Assembly (NCBI GenBank): GCA_019075925.1
Contig: JAGXAC010000011.1
Location: 1 to 40,618, forward strand
Length of the DNA: 40,618 bases
Direction: 5' to 3'
Source: Hyphomicrobiales bacterium
GTDB lineage: Bacteria; Pseudomonadota; Alphaproteobacteria; Rhizobiales; Xanthobacteraceae
Made by a program: the position numbers and the translations under genes. The notes beneath the pieces were generated by a model. That model searched no databases, had not been told where the DNA came from, and saw nothing but the letters and a program-made list of their open reading frames with translations. Below, one piece after another: positions 20,256-31,184 of the stretch (positions are counted from its first letter, which is position 1; each line of letters starts with the position of its first letter).

Positions 20256-21533
20256 ATGAATTTGGACGAGGGTCGCATCGTCAAGCGCCGAAGCGAGCGC
20301 CGCGGTCTGCATTTCGTTATTGCCGCGGCGTCGATCGTATTCGCGGGGCTGGCGATCGTCGGTGCGCTGGCCGTCGGCTACGCGCTGGCCGGGTTTGCGA
20401 TCATCTCGGCAGTTGCCCTTCTGACATTGCCGGCTACCGAAGAGGCGGGCGTCAAATCCCCGGTCGCGTTGCCGCAACATGCCGGCGAGCCGCTCGATGC
20501 CCTGGTCGCCGGCTTGCCCGACCCGGTGATCGCGCTCGACCGCAATGGCCGGGTGCTGGCGTTCAACGGCTACGCGCGTTCGCTTGCGCCGGCGTTGCGC
20601 CACGCAGAGCCGGTCTCGCTTGCGCTTCGCATGCCCGAGCTGATCGAAGCGGTCGGTCGCGCCTATGCCGACGGCGAAGAGCAGCGCATCGAATATTCGG
20701 AACGGGTTCCGCTCGATCGCTGGTTTGAGGTGGTTGTCGTTCCGGTCAAGCATGCGATAGGCGCGGCGCGTCCTGAATTCGTGTTCATGACCTTCCACGA
20801 TCTCACGCCGTTGCGCAGGATCGACGAAATGCGCGCCGATTTCGTCGCCAATGCCAGCCATGAATTGCGCACGCCACTGGCCGCGCTTTCCGGGTTCATC
20901 GACACGCTGCGAGGCTCGGCGCGAGACGACGCGGCAGCGCGCGACCGCTTCCTTGCCATCATGCAGCAGCAGGCGCACCGTATGGCGCGGCTGCTCGACG
21001 ACCTCTTGTCGCTGTCGCGGATCGAGCTCAACGCACACCGTCAGCCCGACGCGCCGGTCGATCTGGTGCCGATCGTCCGCCAAGTCGTCGATGGTCTTCA
21101 AATGCTGGCGCGCGACCGCGGCGTAACCGTGCAGGTACAGGCGGCGAACGCGCTGATAGTACCCGGCGACCACGACGAACTCATTCGCGTCTTCGAGAAC
21201 CTGATCGAAAACGCATTGAAATACGGCGCGGCCGGCAAGCGCGTCGAGATCACGCTGACGCAGGACCGATCAGCCGACGGTTCGCCGGAAGCATGCGTTG
21301 CCGTACGCGACTTTGGGCCGGGCATAGCGCCCGAACATCTGCCGCGACTGACCGAACGCTTTTACCGGGTGGATGTGCGCGAAAGCCGGGCGCAGGGCGG
21401 CACCGGGCTCGGCCTTGCTTTGGTCAAGCATATCCTCAATCGCCATCGCGGCCGGCTGAGCATCGAAAGTAAGCCGGGAGCCGGCGCCACCTTCAGCGTT
21501 TTTTTGCCCGCCAGCGCTGCCGCTCCGGGCTAA
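20256..21533 (+). CDS. phoR: Phosphate regulon sensor histidine kinase
   Basis: DFVANASHELRTPLAALSGFIDTL H-box, ENLIENALKYG, GPGIAPEHLPRLTERFYRVD, GGTGLGLALVKHI; precedes pst-phoU-phoB. Confidence 0.93.
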   Translation: MNLDEGRIVKRRSERRGLHFVIAAASIVFAGLAIVGALAVGYALAGFAIISAVALLTLPATEEAGVKSPVALPQHAGEPLDALVAGLPDPVIALDRNGRVLAFNGYARSLAPALRHAEPVSLALRMPELIEAVGRAYADGEEQRIEYSERVPLDRWFEVVVVPVKHAIGAARPEFVFMTFHDLTPLRRIDEMRADFVANASHELRTPLAALSGFIDTLRGSARDDAAARDRFLAIMQQQAHRMARLLDDLLSLSRIELNAHRQPDAPVDLVPIVRQVVDGLQMLARDRGVTVQVQAANALIVPGDHDELIRVFENLIENALKYGAAGKRVEITLTQDRSADGSPEACVAVRDFGPGIAPEHLPRLTERFYRVDVRESRAQGGTGLGLALVKHILNRHRGRLSIESKPGAGATFSVFLPASAAAPG

Positions 21534-21560
21534 AATTGCCTGTTCTGACAAGGCGCTAGA

Positions 21561-21578
21561 TTGTCATCTAACTGTCAT
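21561..21578 (+). promoter_or_regulatory. Pho box (PhoB binding site)
   Basis: TTGTCAT-CTAA-CTGTCAT: two direct half-sites at 11-bp period matching consensus CTGTCATN4CTGTCAT, upstream of pstS. Confidence 0.9.
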
Positions 21579-21770
21579 CGGGGACACATAGAACGGTTGC
21601 GTGGCGCACATATTCATGACGCGCTGCGGGTTCGCTTTGACTTTGATCAAGTGATGCTTACCGCGGTGCGTTACCGAGACGTCGATGAAATCGCGAAGTC
21701 CCCAAATTAAGGGGCAACAGCCGGCGCGGAGACGGTCCACGCCGCCCGAAATTTCACACAGGAGCACCAC

Positions 21771-22823
21771 GTGAACCAATTGAGAGCGATGGCTACCGCA
21801 GGCTTCCTGGCTGCGACGGTTCTTCCGGCAGCGGCCGGCGACATCACCGGCGCCGGCTCGACTTTCGTGTATCCGATTCTCGCCAAATGGGCGGACGTTT
21901 ACAGGAAGAGCACCGGCATCGGACTAAATTACCAGTCGATCGGTTCCGGCGGCGGGATCAAGCAGATCACGAACAAAACCGTGACATTTGGTGCCTCGGA
22001 CATGCCGCTTGCTCCCGAAACCGTGAAAAAGAGCGGCTTTGTGCAGTTTCCGATCATCAACGGCGCGGATGTGCCGGTCGTGAACTTGCCAGGTATCAAG
22101 CCGGGCGAGTTGGCGCTCGATGGCCCCACCGTGGCGAACATTTTCCTCGGCAAAATCACCAAGTGGGACGATCCCGCGATTCAAAAACTCAATCCCGGTG
22201 TGAAGTTGCCGAGCATGCCAATCGTTGTCGTCCACCGCTCGGACGGTTCAGGCACCACGTTTATCTGGACTAACTACCTCTCGAAGGTTAGCCCGGAATG
22301 GAAGGAAAAAGTCGGCGAGAGCACTGCCGTTGAATGGCCCGTCGGAATAGGCGCCAAGGGCAATGAAGGCGTTGCCAATAATACCGCCAACACCAATGGC
22401 GCGATCGGTTATGTCGAATATGCCTACGCCAAGCAGAACAAGATGGCGTACACCAAAATGGTGAATCAGGCAGGAAAAACAGTCTCTCCTGATGCTGATA
22501 CGTTCCTCGCTGCGGCTGCCGGTGCCGATTGGATTTCAGCGAAGGACTTTTATGTCGTCTTGACCAATGCCCCCGGCGATCGTTCGTGGCCCGTCGCGGG
22601 TTCGACCTTCATTCTGATGCATGAGGTGGCGCAAGATCCGGTAGCTTCCGGCGAAGCTCTGAAATTTTTCAAATGGGGCTACAAGAACGGAAAACAAATG
22701 GCGGCCGAACTCGACTACGTGCCGATGCCGGACAACGTCGTCGCTTTAATCGAAAAGACCTGGGCCGAACGGTTCAAGGCATCCGACGGCAAGCCGCTGC
22801 ACCTCAGCGCCGTAGCGCGTTAG
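21771..22823 (+). CDS. pstS: Phosphate ABC transporter substrate-binding protein
   Basis: [60 protein letters not shown]. Confidence 0.97.
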   Translation: MNQLRAMATAGFLAATVLPAAAGDITGAGSTFVYPILAKWADVYRKSTGIGLNYQSIGSGGGIKQITNKTVTFGASDMPLAPETVKKSGFVQFPIINGADVPVVNLPGIKPGELALDGPTVANIFLGKITKWDDPAIQKLNPGVKLPSMPIVVVHRSDGSGTTFIWTNYLSKVSPEWKEKVGESTAVEWPVGIGAKGNEGVANNTANTNGAIGYVEYAYAKQNKMAYTKMVNQAGKTVSPDADTFLAAAAGADWISAKDFYVVLTNAPGDRSWPVAGSTFILMHEVAQDPVASGEALKFFKWGYKNGKQMAAELDYVPMPDNVVALIEKTWAERFKASDGKPLHLSAVAR

Positions 22824-22880
22824 TCCGATGCGCCACCGGCGGAAAGGCGCCACGGACTTGGCGTTGCCCACCGTTTTTTT
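22823..22880 (+). terminator. pstS-pstC intergenic hairpin (possible partial terminator or mRNA-stabilising element)
   Basis: GTCCG-at-GCGCC (22823-22834) pairs with GGCGC-ca-CGGAC (22846-22857); T7 run at about 22874-22880. Confidence 0.55.
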
Positions 22881-22963
22881 CGCCGGCCTGTCGCACCGAA
22901 GCTCTTGCGCGGCAGCCGGCAGATCGTTTGAACTAAGCGCTTCCATCTGCTTGAAGGAACGCT

Positions 22964-23983
22964 TTGATAGACTCGGCTCGGGGGCAATCCGTGGTTGACA
23001 TGGCGCTGCGAGCGGGAACCTTGGTTTCCGTCCGGGCGGGTACACGCGCTCGTGCCCTCGACCGGCTGCGGCTCAGCGATATTGTCTTCCGCCAGCTGAC
23101 GCGTGCGGCGGCCTTCGGCGTGCTATTGTTGTTGAGTGGCGTCATCGTCGCTCTGATGGTGGGATCGCTGCCGGCGCTGCGGACTTTCGGGCTCAGCTTC
23201 TTGATGACCGAGCGCTGGAATCCGGTGACCGAGAAATTCGGCGCCCTGGCGCCAATTTACGGCACCCTGGTCACGTCGTTCATCGCCATGCTGATCGCGG
23301 TCCCCATCGGACTGATGATCGCCTTTTTCCTTACCGAGCTGTGCCCGCAATGGCTGCGGCGGCCAATCGGCATCGCCATCGAACTGCTCGCTGGCATTCC
23401 GAGCATTATTTATGGGATTTGGGGGCTTTTTATTTTTGCCCCGTTCCTGCAAGGCACGTTGCAGCCTTTGTTGATTGCGACGCTTGGCCACATGCCCGGC
23501 ATTGCCCCGCTGTTTTCCGGGCCGCCCTACGGCATCGGCACGCTCACCGCCGGTCTTATTCTGGCGATCATGGTGCTGCCGTTCGTGACTTCGATCTCAC
23601 GAGACGTGTTTGCAGCGGTTCCCACCGTCCTCAAGGAAGCCGCCTACGGCGTCGGTTGCACCACCTGGGAGGTGGCTCGCTACGTGGTGCTGCCTTACGT
23701 CAGGGTCGGTGTTATCGGCGGCGTAATGCTCGGCCTCGGCCGCGCGCTCGGCGAGACCATGGCGGTAACTTTCGTCATCGGAAATGCGCACCGAATTTCC
23801 GCTTCGTTGCTCGCGCCCGCGACCACCATCTCCGCCAGCATAGCCAATGAGTTTACCGAAGCGGTCGGCGACCTCTACACATCCTCGTTGACCGCTCTGG
23901 GTCTCATTCTCTTCGTCATTACGTTCATTGTGCTCGCCATCGCGCGTTACATGTTGATGCGGATCGAGCGCCGGATCGGGTGA
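22964..23983 (+). CDS. pstC: Phosphate ABC transporter permease (TTG start plausible)
   Basis: [72 protein letters not shown] at about 22954. Confidence 0.96.
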   Translation: MIDSARGQSVVDMALRAGTLVSVRAGTRARALDRLRLSDIVFRQLTRAAAFGVLLLLSGVIVALMVGSLPALRTFGLSFLMTERWNPVTEKFGALAPIYGTLVTSFIAMLIAVPIGLMIAFFLTELCPQWLRRPIGIAIELLAGIPSIIYGIWGLFIFAPFLQGTLQPLLIATLGHMPGIAPLFSGPPYGIGTLTAGLILAIMVLPFVTSISRDVFAAVPTVLKEAAYGVGCTTWEVARYVVLPYVRVGVIGGVMLGLGRALGETMAVTFVIGNAHRISASLLAPATTISASIANEFTEAVGDLYTSSLTALGLILFVITFIVLAIARYMLMRIERRIG

Positions 23984-23987
23984 TGTC

Positions 23988-24845
23988 ATGTCGAGCATGC
24001 CGATGACCGCTCGTTATGCCGGCCGGCGCCGCCGCAACATGGTCGCCACAATACTTGCCCTGGCAGCCACCTTGGTCGGCATAGGCTGGCTGGCCTTGAT
24101 ATTGGGATCGCTGCTTTGGCAGGGATTTAGTGGTCTGTCGCTGGCGGTCTTTACGCAGATGACGCCGCCGCCTGGGGCGCAGGGCGGTCTGCTCAATCCG
24201 ATCGTTGGAAGTTTGATGCTTACCGCTCTCGCACTTGCGATCGGTACTCCGATTGGCATTCTTGCCGGAACGTATATGGCTGAGTATGGCCGTTACGACC
24301 GCCTCACCAGCGTGGTGCGTTTCATCAACGATATCCTGCTGAGCGCGCCATCCATCGTGATCGGGCTGTTCATCTATGAAGTTATGGTTGCGCCGATGGG
24401 GCATTTCTCCGGCTGGGCCGGAGGCGTGGCGCTGGCCGTCCTTGTCATACCGGTGGTGGTCCGCACGACCGAGGACATGCTGACGCTGGTTCCGAATGCA
24501 CTGCGCGAGGCCGCCACCTCGATTGGCCTGCCGCGCTCGCTGACGATCAGGCACATTTGTTACCGTGCCGCCCAGGCCGGCATGATCACCGGCGTTTTGC
24601 TGGCCGTAGCCCGCATCAGCGGCGAAACCGCGCCGCTGCTCTTTACCTCGCTCAACAATCAGTTCTGGAGCGCCAACCTGAACGCGCCGATAGCGAGCCT
24701 GCCCATTGTAATCTTCCAGTTCGCGCTAAGTCCCTACAAGGACTGGCAGGCGCTTGCCTGGACCGGCGCGCTCATTATCACCATGGCCGTGCTGGTGCTG
24801 AGCATAACCGCGCGTAGTCTCGCTTCAACGGGTAAGCAGTCATGA
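23988..24845 (+). CDS. pstA: Phosphate ABC transporter permease
   Basis: [63 protein letters not shown]. Confidence 0.96.
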   Translation: MSSMPMTARYAGRRRRNMVATILALAATLVGIGWLALILGSLLWQGFSGLSLAVFTQMTPPPGAQGGLLNPIVGSLMLTALALAIGTPIGILAGTYMAEYGRYDRLTSVVRFINDILLSAPSIVIGLFIYEVMVAPMGHFSGWAGGVALAVLVIPVVVRTTEDMLTLVPNALREAATSIGLPRSLTIRHICYRAAQAGMITGVLLAVARISGETAPLLFTSLNNQFWSANLNAPIASLPIVIFQFALSPYKDWQALAWTGALIITMAVLVLSITARSLASTGKQS

Positions 24846-25657
24846 ACGTCGCCTCAGTTACCGTTCCCACCGTTACCGCGTTGCCGACCGACCGCGCCGG
24901 TCTGGCCGAGAAGTTGACCATCCGCAACCTCGATTTCTTCTATGGCTCGTTCCGCGCGCTAAAGTCGATCAGCCTGCCGCTTTATGAGAACAAGGTGACC
25001 GCATTCATCGGCCCATCCGGCTGCGGCAAGTCGACTTTGCTGCGCGTGCTCAACCGTATGTACGACCTTTATCCCAATCAGCATGCCACGGGTGAGGTCG
25101 TGTTCGACGGCGAAAACATTGTATCGCCAAAGCAGGATCTAAACTTGCTGCGCGCTCGCATCGGCATGGTGTTTCAGAAGCCAACGCCGTTTCCGATGTC
25201 AATCTACGAAAATATCGCTTTCGGCATCCGGTTGTACGAACGCTTGCCGAAATCCGAGCTCGACGGACGCGTAGAGACTTCACTACGGCGTGCGGCCCTT
25301 TGGGACGAAGTCAAGGACAAGCTTTCCGCCAATGGCCAAAGCCTGTCCGGCGGACAACAGCAAAGGCTGTGCATCGCGCGTACTGTGGCGGTGCGGCCTG
25401 AAGTCATTTTATTCGACGAGCCGTGTTCGGCGCTGGATCCGATTTCGACCGCCAAAATCGAGGAGCTGATCGACGAGATGACCGACGATTATACGATCGT
25501 GATCGTCACCCATAACATGCAGCAGGCCGCGCGCGTCTCGGAGTTCACCGCCTTTATGTATCTCGGCGAGCTGATCGAGTTCGATTCAACCAGCAAGATG
25601 TTCACGGCGCCGCACGATCAGCGGACGCAAGACTACATCACCGGCCGCTTTGGGTGA
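24842..25657 (+). CDS. pstB: Phosphate ABC transporter ATP-binding protein
   Basis: [73 protein letters not shown]. Confidence 0.98.
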   Translation: MNVASVTVPTVTALPTDRAGLAEKLTIRNLDFFYGSFRALKSISLPLYENKVTAFIGPSGCGKSTLLRVLNRMYDLYPNQHATGEVVFDGENIVSPKQDLNLLRARIGMVFQKPTPFPMSIYENIAFGIRLYERLPKSELDGRVETSLRRAALWDEVKDKLSANGQSLSGGQQQRLCIARTVAVRPEVILFDEPCSALDPISTAKIEELIDEMTDDYTIVIVTHNMQQAARVSEFTAFMYLGELIEFDSTSKMFTAPHDQRTQDYITGRFG

Positions 25658-25662
25658 CCGCC

Positions 25663-26394
25663 ATGACCGATGTGAACCAGAGAACTGACCATACGGCCAA
25701 AGCCTTCGATACCGACTTGCAGGAGATCGCCCGCCGGGTGGCGGAAATGGGTGGACTTGCCGAGCGGCAGATCGCCGATGCCACCCGCGCTTTGGTTGAG
25801 CGCGACACCGACCTCGCCGAGCACGTGATCGCGGTCGATCCCACCATCGACATGATGCAACATGAAATCGAGGAAAAGGCGATCCTGACCATCGCCCGGC
25901 GCCAGCCGATGGCGGTCGATCTGCGCGAAATCGTCGGCGCCATGCGGGTCGCGAACGATCTCGAGCGCATCGGCGATCATGCCAAGCACATCGGCAAGCG
26001 CGTCGTTGCCCTCGATCTCGACCTGCATCCGCAGCAATTGATCCGTGGCGTCGAACACATGGCTTCGCTGGTCTTGGCGCTACTCAAACAGGTGCTCGAC
26101 GCTTTTGCCGGACGCGACATCGCCGCCGCGCTCGAAGTCTGGAACGGCGACGAGCAGGTCGACGCTTTATGCACGTCGCTGTTTCGCGAGCTCCTTACCT
26201 ATATGATGGAGGATCCGCGCAACATCACCTTCTGCATGCATCTGATGTTTTGCGCGAAGGACATCGAACGCATCGGCGACCATGCTACCAACATTGCGGA
26301 AACGGTGTACTTCATGAATGAGGGCCATCCCATCGCCGACCAGCGTCCGAAAGGCGACGTCACCGGTTTTGGCGCGGCGCGACTGCAAAAGTGA
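25663..26394 (+). CDS. phoU: Phosphate signalling complex protein
   Basis: MGGLAERQIADATRALVERDTDLAEHVIAVDPTIDMMQHEIEEKAILTIARRQPMAVDLREIVGAMRVANDLERIGDHAKHIGKR. Confidence 0.97.
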   Translation: MTDVNQRTDHTAKAFDTDLQEIARRVAEMGGLAERQIADATRALVERDTDLAEHVIAVDPTIDMMQHEIEEKAILTIARRQPMAVDLREIVGAMRVANDLERIGDHAKHIGKRVVALDLDLHPQQLIRGVEHMASLVLALLKQVLDAFAGRDIAAALEVWNGDEQVDALCTSLFRELLTYMMEDPRNITFCMHLMFCAKDIERIGDHATNIAETVYFMNEGHPIADQRPKGDVTGFGAARLQK

Positions 26395-26407
26395 CGGGAG
26401 GACGGGC

Positions 26408-27109
26408 ATGGGAGCCAGCATCCTGATCGTCGAAGACGAAGAGCCACTGACGACGTTGTTGCGTTACAACCTCGAAGCTGAGGGTTATGAGGTTGACGCG
26501 GTTGCCCGAGGCGACGAAGCGGATACCCGGCTGCGCGAGAAGGCGCCCGATCTCATCGTACTGGATTGGATGCTGCCCGGACTTTCCGGCATCGAATTAT
26601 GCCGCCGGCTGCGAACGCGGCCGCAGACACAGAGTCTGCCGATCATCATGCTGACGGCGCGTGGTGAGGAGAGCGAGCGGGTGCGTGGGCTCGCCACCGG
26701 CGCCGACGATTACTTGGTCAAGCCGTTCTCGGTACCGGAACTATTGGCCCGGATTCGAGCATTGCTGCGCCGCGCAAGCCCGCAACGTGTCGCCACCAGA
26801 TTGGCGATCGGCGACATTGAACTCGACCGCGAAAGGAAGCGGGTTTCGCGCTCGGCGCGTCCAGTCGATCTCGGACCGACCGAGTTTCGCCTGCTCGAAT
26901 TCCTGATGGAACGCCCCGGTCGCGTTTTTTCGCGCGATCAATTGCTCGACGGTGTCTGGGGCAATGAGGTCTATATCGACGAGCGCACGGTTGACGTCCA
27001 TGTTGGCCGGTTGCGCAAAGCACTCAACCGGGGCCACGGCACCGATCCGATCCGCACCGTGCGCGGCGCCGGCTATTCGCTCGACGATCGCTTTGGCAAG
27101 GCAAGCTGA
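26408..27109 (+). CDS. phoB: Phosphate regulon response regulator
   Basis: MGASILIVEDEEPLTTLLRYNLEAEGYEVD, LDWMLPGLSGIELCRRLR, C-terminal winged helix RTVDVHVGRLRKALN...IRTVRGAGYSLD. Confidence 0.96.
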   Translation: MGASILIVEDEEPLTTLLRYNLEAEGYEVDAVARGDEADTRLREKAPDLIVLDWMLPGLSGIELCRRLRTRPQTQSLPIIMLTARGEESERVRGLATGADDYLVKPFSVPELLARIRALLRRASPQRVATRLAIGDIELDRERKRVSRSARPVDLGPTEFRLLEFLMERPGRVFSRDQLLDGVWGNEVYIDERTVDVHVGRLRKALNRGHGTDPIRTVRGAGYSLDDRFGKAS

Positions 27110-27112
27110 AAT

Positions 27113-27604
27113 TCAACGCATCGAGCGGCGGTCGCGGCGGCGCTCGCCGGCCGGCTGATAGGCGACGCGCGAATGGTAGCCGCAATACGGCAATCCGGTG
27201 ATGGTGTTGCCGCCGCAAAAAAAGAACTCGCTGCTGCCAGGGTCGCCGATCGGCCAGCGGCAGGTTTGTTCGGTCAATTCGAGGATCGTGCGGCGCTGAC
27301 CGATCGGGATGATGTTTTCGATGAGTTCCGGCGTCGCTTCGGCTTCGATCTCGTAGGCGTGCGCCAGCGCGGTATTGCCGCGGATCGACGCCCGTCCGAT
27401 ACGCATCATCGGTGAGCGCGGCTTGCGCGGCCGCGGCGAAGAATTTGAAGCGCTTTTGGCACGGCCGGAGAGGCCGAGCCGGTGCACTTTGCCGATCACT
27501 GCGTTGCGGGTGATGCCGCCGAGTTCGGCCGCGATCTGGCTGGCCGAAAGGCCGTCGGACCACAGCTTCTTCAGCTGTTCGACGCGCTCGTCGGTCCACG
27601 ACAT
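27113..27604 (-). CDS. gcrA: GcrA family cell cycle regulator
   Basis: MSWTDERVEQLKKLWSDGLSASQIAAELGGITRNAVIGKVHRLGLSGR...; C-terminal CRWPIGDPGSSEFFFCGGNTITGLPYCGYHSRVAYQP. Confidence 0.95.
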   Translation of the reverse strand: MSWTDERVEQLKKLWSDGLSASQIAAELGGITRNAVIGKVHRLGLSGRAKSASNSSPRPRKPRSPMMRIGRASIRGNTALAHAYEIEAEATPELIENIIPIGQRRTILELTEQTCRWPIGDPGSSEFFFCGGNTITGLPYCGYHSRVAYQPAGERRRDRRSMR

Positions 27605-27877
27605 GCCAAGTCCTTCCAAGCTCAGTCCTCCACAATGTGTGCGGTCGATCGGACGGAATCCGTCATCAAGCCCGGCGGCGCTTGCCGCCCGGCACGCACG
27701 CTACACTGACGCTTTAGCTGACTGTCCGCCGCACGAGATATCGTACTCGACAGGCAAAAGGCTACAATATGGCGGGAGTCGAGCGCAAGAGTCGCTGCGA
27801 CGGGCGTTCAAATTTTTCCGGTCTAGTGTGGACGAAGTGGGGAAAACCCGCGCCACGCCGGGCTTTCTAACGTCGTG

Positions 27878-27906
27878 TTGACCGGCGCGCGCGTCACAAA
27901 TAAAAT
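27878..27906 (+). promoter_or_regulatory. Sigma70-like promoter upstream of argD
   Basis: TTGACC (27878-27883), 17-bp spacer, TAAAAT (27901-27906). Confidence 0.6.
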
Positions 27907-27985
27907 AATTGTATGGTGCCGCCCGGTGAGGCGGCACATTTTGTTTCGGCCGCGCAGATAGCTGCTGCGCAGCGCGGGCTCAACC

Positions 27986-29190
27986 GTGACATCGCATCTG
28001 TTACCGACTTACGCGCGCGTCAATCTTGCCTTTGAGCGAGGTGAAGGCGCATGGCTGATCGCCGCCAATGGCGATCGCTATCTCGATTTTACCTCCGGCG
28101 TGGCGGTCAACGCGCTCGGGCACGCCCATCCGCACCTGGTCGCCGCCATCACCGCGCAGGCGCAAAAGCTGTGGCACGTTTCCAACCTTTATCAGATTCC
28201 GGAGGCGGAGCAGGTCGCGCAGCGGCTGTGCGAGGCGAGCTTCGCCGACGTGGTGTTCTTCTGCAATTCCGGCGCCGAAGCGATGGAATGCGCGATCAAG
28301 ACCGCGCGCAAATATCATTCGGCGAACGGGCACCCGGAACGCTACCGGATTGTGACGTTCGAAGGCGCGTTTCACGGACGCACTCTGGCGACGCTCGCCG
28401 CCGGCGGCCAGAAAAAATATCTCGATGGCTTCGGTCCCGTGGTCGAGGGCTTCGATCAGGTGCCATTCGGCGATCTCGACGCGACCAAACGCGCCGTCAG
28501 CGACGAAACCGGCGCCATTTTGATCGAGCCGATCATGGGCGAGGGCGGCGTCCGAGTGGTCGAGCCCTCGTTCCTGCGGGCGTTGCGCGAACTCTGCGAC
28601 CAGCGCGGCTTGCTGTTGCTGTTCGACGAAGTGCAGACCGGCATGGGGCGCACCGGCGAATTGTTTGCCTACCAGCGCCTCGGCGTTGAGCCCGACATCA
28701 TGGCGCTCGCCAAAGCCCTCGGAGGCGGGTTCCCGGTCGGCGCGTGCCTCGCCACTAGCGAAGCCGCCAAAGGCATGACCGCGGGTACGCATGGCTCGAC
28801 CTTCGGCGGCAACCCGCTGGCCATGAGCGCTGCCAACGCCGTTCTCGATGTCATGCTGGCGCCGGGCTTCCTCGACCGTGTGCGGCGTACCGCGCTGTTG
28901 TTCAAGCAGCGGCTGGCGGAAATCAAGGACCGCCACCCGTCAGTGATCGCCGAAGTACGCGGCGAAGGCCTGTTGATCGGGCTGCGCGCGCTGGTTCCGG
29001 CGGGGGAGTTGGTCGATGCCATGCGCGCCGAAAAGCTGATCGCCGTATCGGCCGGCGACAATGTTGTCAGGTTGCTGCCGCCTTTGATCGTCAGCGAGCA
29101 GGAGGTCGCCGAAGGCATTGCGCGGATTGACCGCGCCTGCGGCGCGGTCGGCCGGGCCGCCAAGGCGGCGCGCACGGAGGAGCCGGTTCG

Positions 29191-29194
<4 letters not shown>
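27986..29194 (+). CDS. argD: Acetylornithine/aspartate aminotransferase family protein (GTG start)
   Basis: [69 protein letters not shown]; precedes argF. Confidence 0.95.
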
Positions 29195-30105
<911 letters not shown>

Positions 30106-30163
30106 CGGCCTGCGCGGGCGCCGGGGCTCACAATTCCGGTGTGGGCCACCTATATGGCTTCCG

Positions 30164-31180
30164 ATGAATACTCCCGGCACGGAAATTCCAGTACGCGCGC
30201 CCGCTCAGCAAAGCCTTGACGACACCATTCTGCCATTCGAGGTCGACGCGCTCGATCTGCGTGGGCGCATCGTGCGGCTCGGTCCGGTCGTCGACACGAT
30301 TTTGAGCGGTCACGACTATCCGCTGCCGGTCGCCAAGCTGCTCGGTGAAGCCATCGTGCTCACGGTCATGCTCGGTTCGGCGCTCAAGTTTGACGGCCGT
30401 TTCATCCTGCAAACCCAGAGTGACGGCCCCGTGCGCATGCTTGTCGTCGACTTCACGTCGCCAGATAAGGTGCGCGCCTGCGCGCGCTTCGACGCCGAGC
30501 GGATCGCCGCCATGGCGACTGATGTGGTCGATCAGGGTCGATTGCTCGGCAAGGGCCACCTCGCCATGACCATCGATCAGGGCCCCGACATGAGCCGCTA
30601 TCAGGGACTTGTTCCGCTTGATGGCAATGATCTCGAACATGCCGCGCACGAATATTGTCTCCGCTCGGAACAGATTCCAACGCGGGTTCGGCTGGCGGTC
30701 GCCGAGGAATTCCGCGGCGGGGAAAATGGCGGAGCGCGCCGCCGCTGGCGCGCCGGTGGAATCCTGCTGCAATTCCTGCCGAAATCCGCCGAGCGCGCGC
30801 GGCAAGCCGATCTCGATCCGGGCGACGCGCCGGCCGGTACGGAGCCGCATCTGCTGCCGGAAGACGAAGCCTGGGTCGAGGGTCGGTCGTTGATTGCCAC
30901 CGTCGACGATATCGAATTGATCGACCCGGCGCTGTCGAACGAACGGCTTGCTTATCGGTTGTTTCACGAACGCGGTGTACGGGTCTTCAAGTCCGCCCCC
31001 GTACATGCGCAATGCTCATGTTCGCGGCAGAGTGTCGAGAACATGCTGCGCAGCTTTCCGTCGGAGGACCGCGACGACATGGTGGAGAACGGCAAGATCA
31101 CGGTGACTTGCGAATTTTGCAGTTCGACCTATGAGTTCAAGCCGGAAGAGGTAGTGGCCGTGAGCGGTACGCTCAATTGA
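30164..31180 (+). CDS. hslO: Redox-regulated chaperone Hsp33
   Basis: C-terminal zinc-binding cysteines HAQCSCSRQSVENML...VTCEFCSSTYEF; Hsp33 N-terminal fold. Confidence 0.96.
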   Translation: MNTPGTEIPVRAPAQQSLDDTILPFEVDALDLRGRIVRLGPVVDTILSGHDYPLPVAKLLGEAIVLTVMLGSALKFDGRFILQTQSDGPVRMLVVDFTSPDKVRACARFDAERIAAMATDVVDQGRLLGKGHLAMTIDQGPDMSRYQGLVPLDGNDLEHAAHEYCLRSEQIPTRVRLAVAEEFRGGENGGARRRWRAGGILLQFLPKSAERARQADLDPGDAPAGTEPHLLPEDEAWVEGRSLIATVDDIELIDPALSNERLAYRLFHERGVRVFKSAPVHAQCSCSRQSVENMLRSFPSEDRDDMVENGKITVTCEFCSSTYEFKPEEVVAVSGTLN

Positions 31181-31184
31181 GCGT
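31169..31184. repeat. 16-bp perfect palindrome containing both hslO and apaG stop codons
   Basis: ACGCTCAATTGAGCGT; TGA on + at 31178-31180, TGA on - at 31175-31173. Confidence 0.9.

Noticed and set aside
20100-21173. 357-aa - strand ORF
   Set aside because: Antisense to phoR; Arg/Gln-rich shadow ORF without family signature.
27105-27115. phoB/gcrA convergent ends 3 bp apart as a regulatory overlap
   Set aside because: Tight convergent packing is common; no specific structure seen there.
28001-28936. 311-aa - strand ORF
   Set aside because: Antisense to argD; GC-driven open frame.
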